A DNA stretch of 64,000 nt from the NCBI RefSeq assembly GCF_000149955.1, contig NC_030994.1, positions 2,161,071-2,225,070 on the forward strand, in the 5' to 3' direction. Under the pieces are notes generated by a model that was not told the origin of the DNA, searched no databases, and saw only the letters and a program-made list of their open reading frames with translations. This document shows, one piece after another, positions 60,003 to 64,000 of the stretch. A program made the translations under genes and the position numbers. Positions within the stretch are counted from its first letter, which is position 1. The number at the start of each line of letters is the position of its first letter. Source of the stretch: Fusarium oxysporum f. sp. lycopersici 4287. Taxonomy: Eukaryota > Ascomycota > Sordariomycetes > Hypocreales > Nectriaceae.

Positions 60003-60090
60003 GTGGTCCCTTGCGGAGACTCGAATTGGAGTCTCTTTCGGGCCTTCCGGGTTTGCAATCAATTACCGGACTTGGTTGTTAATCTGAGCT
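60003..60090 (-). other. tRNA-like remnant with two hairpins
   Basis: A perfect 7-bp stem with a 6-base loop (GAGACTC/GAGTCTC, 60016-60035) and a 5-bp stem TCCGG/CCGGA (60046-60050 and 60066-60070) are arranged like T and anticodon arms read on the minus strand. AGCTCAG resembles a box A start near 60089. Acceptor ends do not pair and the anticodon loop is too long, so it is not a working tRNA as read. Confidence 0.25.
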
Positions 60091-60327
60091 GTTTGTTGTG
60101 AACAGTTGCTGGCCGCAAGTCGGTTTCGATACTTCGTGATACACATACATATTAGAAATCCTCGTCCTAATAGATCTGTTAAAGCAATGCAGCTCTTCTT
60201 TCTCTACAACAGAAGCCAACTTTATTTACCCATCATGCAATGCTACCTAGACAGCCCGACTTCCGGATTGCTTGAGGCTGCCCAAGCCGTTGTGAGCTGA
60301 GAACCACTTCAGAAGCAGTTACCACGG

Positions 60328-60495
60328 TCAACCAACAATTGCCAACGCACCAGCGACTCGGAAACAAGGGAATACCAGTTAGGTTATTCCTTGCTAGACC
60401 AATCATGTCCCCAGATGAATGGCAGAGTGGGTTATCGAGAAGCTGGGGCACTTTGCTTACCCTTGCTAATTCTTCACGACTTCAACCAACACATT
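60328..60495. repeat. diverged duplicated segment, copy B
   Basis: Partner of copy A about 1.15 kb to the left, in the same orientation. A 125-codon frame (60339-60716) overlaps it but is not preserved in copy A. Confidence 0.55.
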
Positions 60496-60937
60496 TGCAT
60501 GGGTATAGAGTCAGCTTTTGGCAAAGATGTATCACTCCGATGCATCCGAGTGCTTGGGGTTCTTTCATTTTGATCAAGATGATGTCCAAAAAGCTTCATG
60601 GACTTGAAGAGTCTTGTCTGAGTTCCCAATACGTTGACTTGACAAATCTCACGATGCAGCCTCATTATTTCCTTAAAGTGAGTATGCTTAAGCTTATTCT
60701 TAGCACGAAAACATGATCTCGAACATACATGCGTCGTGCGTGGTGTGAACATGACCTACTAATCATATCCACTCTGCTACGCTCGTTTCTTGGCCAAGAC
60801 CTGTGGTGTCAATGCCCAGGGAAGCATGCTCCTCGTATTCCATGATGAAACTGGGACTCTTGAACTGACATGAAAGTTCGATCAGCGATAAGTGTCTCGT
60901 AAAGACACAGAGTGAGGGGCTAAATGGTAATCTGTGT

Positions 60938-60948
60938 AGTATAAATAG
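60938..60948 (+). promoter_or_regulatory. TATA-like box of the secreted protein gene
   Basis: GTATAAATAGA, about 110 bases before the start codon, and followed by a C/A-rich leader ending in CTAATATG. A clear TATA box fits a strongly regulated gene. Confidence 0.55.
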
Positions 60949-61056
60949 AGGTCCTCTCGCTGTACTAGTTGGTCACATCACTCATCCATCTTCATTCTCA
61001 CTTCAAACTCCCCAACTCAGCTCCTCATCCCAGACTCTTCACTTCCAACAACTAAT

Positions 61057-61444
61057 ATGAAGTTCACCGCTCTTGCCACCGCCATCTTTGCCCTCGGCTT
61101 CGGTGCCGAGATGGCTACCGCTGCTGAGTGTTGCCAAATGAAGGTCTGCGATAAGATGAACCTTGGGGGCAACTGCAAGCACGGTTGCTATCCTATCAGG
61201 AAGACGGCCAAACTCAACTTGAGTGGACTCAAGTCGTCAGTCTCTTCAGCCAAGACTGAGAACAGATGCTTCTGCACCATTGGAAAGGAGGTGTATGTAT
61301 CACGCAACAGTAAACGCCCTTCACCTGGTAGCTAACACTTCGAGTAGTGAATCCTGCATGGAAGTTACCAGCAACGCCAAGGGTACAAATGTCCCTAACC
61401 ATTGTCTTACCGGCGCCAAGTATGCTTACTGTCAATTCAAATAA
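61057..61444 (+). CDS. small secreted cysteine-rich protein
   Basis: Exons 61057-61292 and 61348-61444 join in frame (donor GTATGT, acceptor GTAG) to 110 aa. A signal peptide (MKFTALATAIFALGFGAEMATA) is followed by a mature part of about 88 residues with ten cysteines: CC and spaced C in ECCQMKVC, NCKHGC, then CFC, SCME, HC and YC. Even cysteine number, small size and secretion match fungal small secreted proteins, some of which are effectors or antimicrobial proteins. A TATAAATA box lies about 120 bases upstream at about 60940. No family recognised; function is not assigned. Confidence 0.85.
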
Positions 61445-61634
61445 TCTCAAACCGCTTGGCACCGCTTCGTCTCGACGCCACGAAGGAAGATATTCGTTAC
61501 TCGGATGGAATACTGTGATGCATGTCGGGTAGTAAAGGACTTCTTGGATTAGGTTCATGCAGTCAACTATAAAGAATGCAACACATTGGTATAAGCTTGG
61601 ATTCAAGAAATAGACCTTATGACTCACCCCTATC

Positions 61635-62321
61635 TTATCCATCCAGTTTGTATGCATGTACTGAACTGAATCTCGACCGATATGTCAGTTCAACTCCAAC
61701 AGGGATAAACAATATGATAGACACGATCTGCCCAAATCCACAGTAATTCCCACCGTATTCTTCTACCATGTTCTCCGACATTTGCTCCTGGAAGTTTCTG
61801 AGGGTGAAGATCACCCACAGTAGTGGTATAGTCCACCCAACAAGCACAAGAAGAGGAAGAATAGCAACAAGCGGCCTGTCACCGAACCACTTATTGACTC
61901 GCTCGCGCCAAGAGGTCTTGTCTTCTGCTTCCTTAGCATCCTTTGCCTTCTCGTCATGGTCGTAACATGTGCCAGGCAGGCCAGCAAGGAGCCAGAATGT
62001 GAATATGTATGTAATCAGGGATACAGTCAACTCCAAGCCATTTAAAGATTTGAAAGTCGTCGATCTTCCAATATCTCTGTACTCCGCGGGAAAGCACATA
62101 TCTTCCACGACACTCCAGTCTGTCGGCGATGCCTCTGAGCCCTTACCCTCGCCAATGGGGCTTATGTCAAACGCATGAATGCACCTCGATAAGAAGGGAT
62201 AGAATGACAGTGCAACAGTTACACTGAGGAGCAGTAATCTAGCGTTGTGTTTGATATTGGCTCTCGTGCTGTTTTTCGCTATTGGCTCCAACAGAGCAAT
62301 GGGGTGCAGAAGCGGCATCAT
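61635..62321 (-). CDS. multi-pass membrane protein, unknown
   Basis: The first ATG in the frame is at 62321, giving 228 aa. The frame stays open upstream to about 62420 without another ATG, so an upstream exon may be missing. Four membrane segments are visible: RLLLLSVTVALSFYPFL, LTVSLITYIFTFWLLAGL, LVAILPLLVLVGWTIPLLWVIF and IVSIILFIPVGVELTY. A charged loop rich in Lys/Glu/Asp (DEKAKDAKEAEDKTSWRERVNKW) lies between the second and third. No transporter family signature is recognised. It is convergent with the secreted protein gene. Confidence 0.65.
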   Translation of the reverse strand: MMPLLHPIALLEPIAKNSTRANIKHNARLLLLSVTVALSFYPFLSRCIHAFDISPIGEGKGSEASPTDWSVVEDMCFPAEYRDIGRSTTFKSLNGLELTVSLITYIFTFWLLAGLPGTCYDHDEKAKDAKEAEDKTSWRERVNKWFGDRPLVAILPLLVLVGWTIPLLWVIFTLRNFQEQMSENMVEEYGGNYCGFGQIVSIILFIPVGVELTYRSRFSSVHAYKLDG

Positions 62322-62632
62322 GCTAATGACGGCGACAGATTGGGATATTCGAGCTTCGATAGCGCCCAAGTCCGCCGCTGAAGGCGGCGTATTCTGGGCG
62401 CAACCAAGATCCCATAGCAAGAAATGAAAAAGATGACCAGCGCAGGTATTTTTTATAGTTCATGTCACTGGCTTGAAATGGACAGGCCGAGTGCCGAGCC
62501 TCGTTGCAGAGTGTCGGATTTCATATAAGGCTGGCTGCTGTAGCAAGCTTCGAGTCATCTTTGCCCATCAACAGAGCCAGGACCCGATTCAAGTATACAG
62601 AAGCTCATTCTAATGATATCAGTGCCCTGAAC
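62322..62632. promoter_or_regulatory. divergent promoter region
   Basis: Between the membrane-protein gene (minus) and the receptor-like gene (plus). An ATG at 62415 on the minus strand opens a 30-codon upstream frame in a different phase from the membrane protein. Confidence 0.4.
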
Positions 62633-63650
62633 ATGTCGAAATCTATTGTTCTATTCACCTTTGGCTTCAGTCTTGCTGCGCTGGTCACATCACAAACCAG
62701 TAGTATGGGGCTCTCAGAAACTTGCGGGTACATCGATGGTGGTAGGGTTGTCATCACTGCGTGTAAGCCATCAACTAATGGGAGAACTTGTCCAGATTCC
62801 GATCTTGCAATCGAATGCACGTCTAGAGCATGCGGATTCCTGTTCATATATGGCCACGACAATGCCTATGCTGGATGCTGCGGTGAAGAGAGATGTGCAA
62901 TCGCGACGACATGTATTGAGTCAGGCACAGCACTAAACAGTAATACCGTTCAATGGTAGGCTCATTAACGCTGGATCAGAAGGCTATGCTAAAGCAGATA
63001 CAGCATCGATGGCTCGCTTTCTGCGTGTGCAACCTACACATGGCCACAACTCTCAGCAGAAGCATATTTCTGTGCCACGGCAAGGACAACCGCGACGGTC
63101 GTTACAGAGACAACTTCTAGCGGTTCGGTTACTAGTACTTTGGAACCAATAATTGTGCCCTCAAGAACAGACGGCGGGTTTTCGAGTACAAACGCAGGAG
63201 GTCCTCAACCAACGACAACAGAGAGTGATGGCGGGCCGAACCTCGGGACCGAATCTGGTCAGTGCATCACTTGATAGACTTTCTCAGTATTCTTGTTAAC
63301 CGCAAAGCAGACTTGAGCTCGCGACAAAGGATAGACGCTGGGGTAGGCTCAGGGCTTTCTGGTGGCCTGCTGCTGATAGTTTTCGCGTAAGTGTTTAAGC
63401 CATCGTTATTTATAACTGACCGGAAACGCGAGTCTGACGCATGTCTAGAATCTTTGGGTGCTACAGACAACGCAAAGGGAAGAGTCTGAGGCCGCAGACC
63501 AATTCGAAACCCATGCTACAGAAAGATGCTCAAGCGCAAGTCAGCTCAGCTCCCTTGAAACAAGGACCGGTAGGCAATGGCCTCCTTGTTGAGAGGGAAG
63601 CTGAAATGAATGACTTGGGGTTATGCCAGAGTGAGCATCTGGTCCGTTGA
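62633..63650 (+). CDS. single-pass membrane protein with Cys-rich ectodomain (receptor-like)
   Basis: Exons 62633-62955, 63004-63257, 63311-63386 and 63449-63650 join in frame to 284 aa. Layout: signal peptide (MSKSIVLFTFGFSLAALVTS), a cysteine-rich ectodomain of about 110 residues (12 cysteines, including CGYIDGG, CTSRACGFLF, GCCGEERCAIATTC), a Ser/Thr-rich stalk of about 80 residues likely O-glycosylated, one membrane helix (GVGSGLSGGLLLIVFAIFG) and a basic cytoplasmic tail (CYRQRKGKSLR). This architecture is common among fungal wall-sensor-like proteins, though the ectodomain is not the WSC type. Donors are GTAGG, GTCAG and GTAAG. Function is not assigned. Confidence 0.8.
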
Positions 63651-64000
63651 TACAGGAACAGAGGAAAACATTGAGGAAATGAAGAGAATATGACGATTAG
63701 GGAGAATTAACTATGGAAAATCGAAATCCACAGAGTCAATTGTCTTGTATGATCTCGATATCACGAAATCGTGCCAAGACTCCACAGGGTAATGAGACAC
63801 AATGTCTCTGACACTTGTCACTGACTGGTATGACGGAGCTCGTGTTTCCACCGCCACCAGGCAAAGAATGCAGGGCAGGAAGATAGCACGGGCAGTGGGT
63901 GCCATTGGTGGCAAAGCCCAGAGATATCCCGTCTTTTTAAGAACGATGATCCGACGAAAAGCTGGAAATGGACCCGGAAGAAGAATTCTAAATCTTGGTC
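63651..64000. other. window end, nothing supported
   Basis: A 64-codon minus-strand frame (63905-63711) starts with a hydrophobic, signal-like stretch but has no further support, and the window ends here. Confidence 0.4.

Larger units (their letters stand above)
56489..61056. other. gene-poor region
   Basis: 4.6 kb without a gene I can support. It contains the NLR promoter with a (GATTT)5 repeat, a weak two-exon gene candidate at 57706-58190, two diverged copies of a duplicated segment (59172-59350 and 60328-60495), and a tRNA-like hairpin remnant near 60003-60090. Remaining frames are below 110 codons with no domain character. The composition suggests decayed duplications or repeat relics. 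Confidence 0.5.

Noticed and set aside
60339..60716. 125-codon plus-strand frame
   Set aside because: Not preserved in the related segment at 59172; no domain; probably chance.
63711..63905. 64-codon minus-strand frame with signal-like start
   Set aside because: Too short, few cysteines, no second exon visible before the window ends.

Overview
The window looks like a chromosomal segment of a filamentous ascomycete, most likely a Sordariomycete such as Fusarium. Genes are split by short introns of about 50-100 bases with GTAAGT/GTATGT-type donors and (C/T)AG acceptors, leaders are pyrimidine-rich, and the families are typical of these fungi (HET protein, NACHT NLR, Zn2Cys6 regulator, NmrA-like proteins, ascomycete laccase, small secreted cysteine-rich protein). 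Genus and species are inference. All gene models were assembled by eye from reading frames and splice signals. A 727-base run of N lies at 18838-19564.

Region by region. 1-4300 has no supported gene. 4300-13000 is a conserved block: a folliculin/Lst7-type protein with a proposed 12-base first coding exon and a 1.3-kb intron, the proteasome ATPase Rpt3, and a small conserved protein of unknown function. 14.8-20 kb is less conserved: an unknown gene split by an apparent frameshift, a HET-domain allorecognition protein, and the N terminus of a secreted cell-wall protein that runs into the gap.

22.9-42.4 kb is an accessory, metabolism-rich stretch: a RidA-type deaminase, two NmrA-like NAD(P)-binding proteins, a tandem pair of small paralogous unknown genes with an identical intron position, an aldoxime dehydratase, a glutathione-dependent formaldehyde-activating enzyme, two unknown single-exon genes, an ascomycete laccase, an aldo-keto reductase carrying one in-frame stop, and a divergently oriented Zn2Cys6 regulator. 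The AKR/regulator intergenic region holds three copies of a TTTCCGA-type motif, with a fourth just downstream of the regulator. This could be a small detoxification or specialised-metabolism locus, but no backbone synthase (PKS, NRPS, terpene synthase) is present, so co-function is only a hypothesis.

42.5-53 kb returns to housekeeping genes: Mis14/Nsl1 kinetochore protein, Sec14, a mitochondrial RMND1/DUF155 protein, a large Pro/Gln-rich nuclear protein, and vacuolar aspartic protease PEP4. 53.9-56.5 kb encodes a NACHT NLR with highly diverged C-terminal repeats. 56.5-61 kb is gene-poor and holds a diverged duplicated segment and a tRNA-like hairpin remnant. 61-64 kb holds three surface/secretory genes: a cysteine-rich secreted protein, a multi-pass membrane protein, and a single-pass receptor-like membrane protein.
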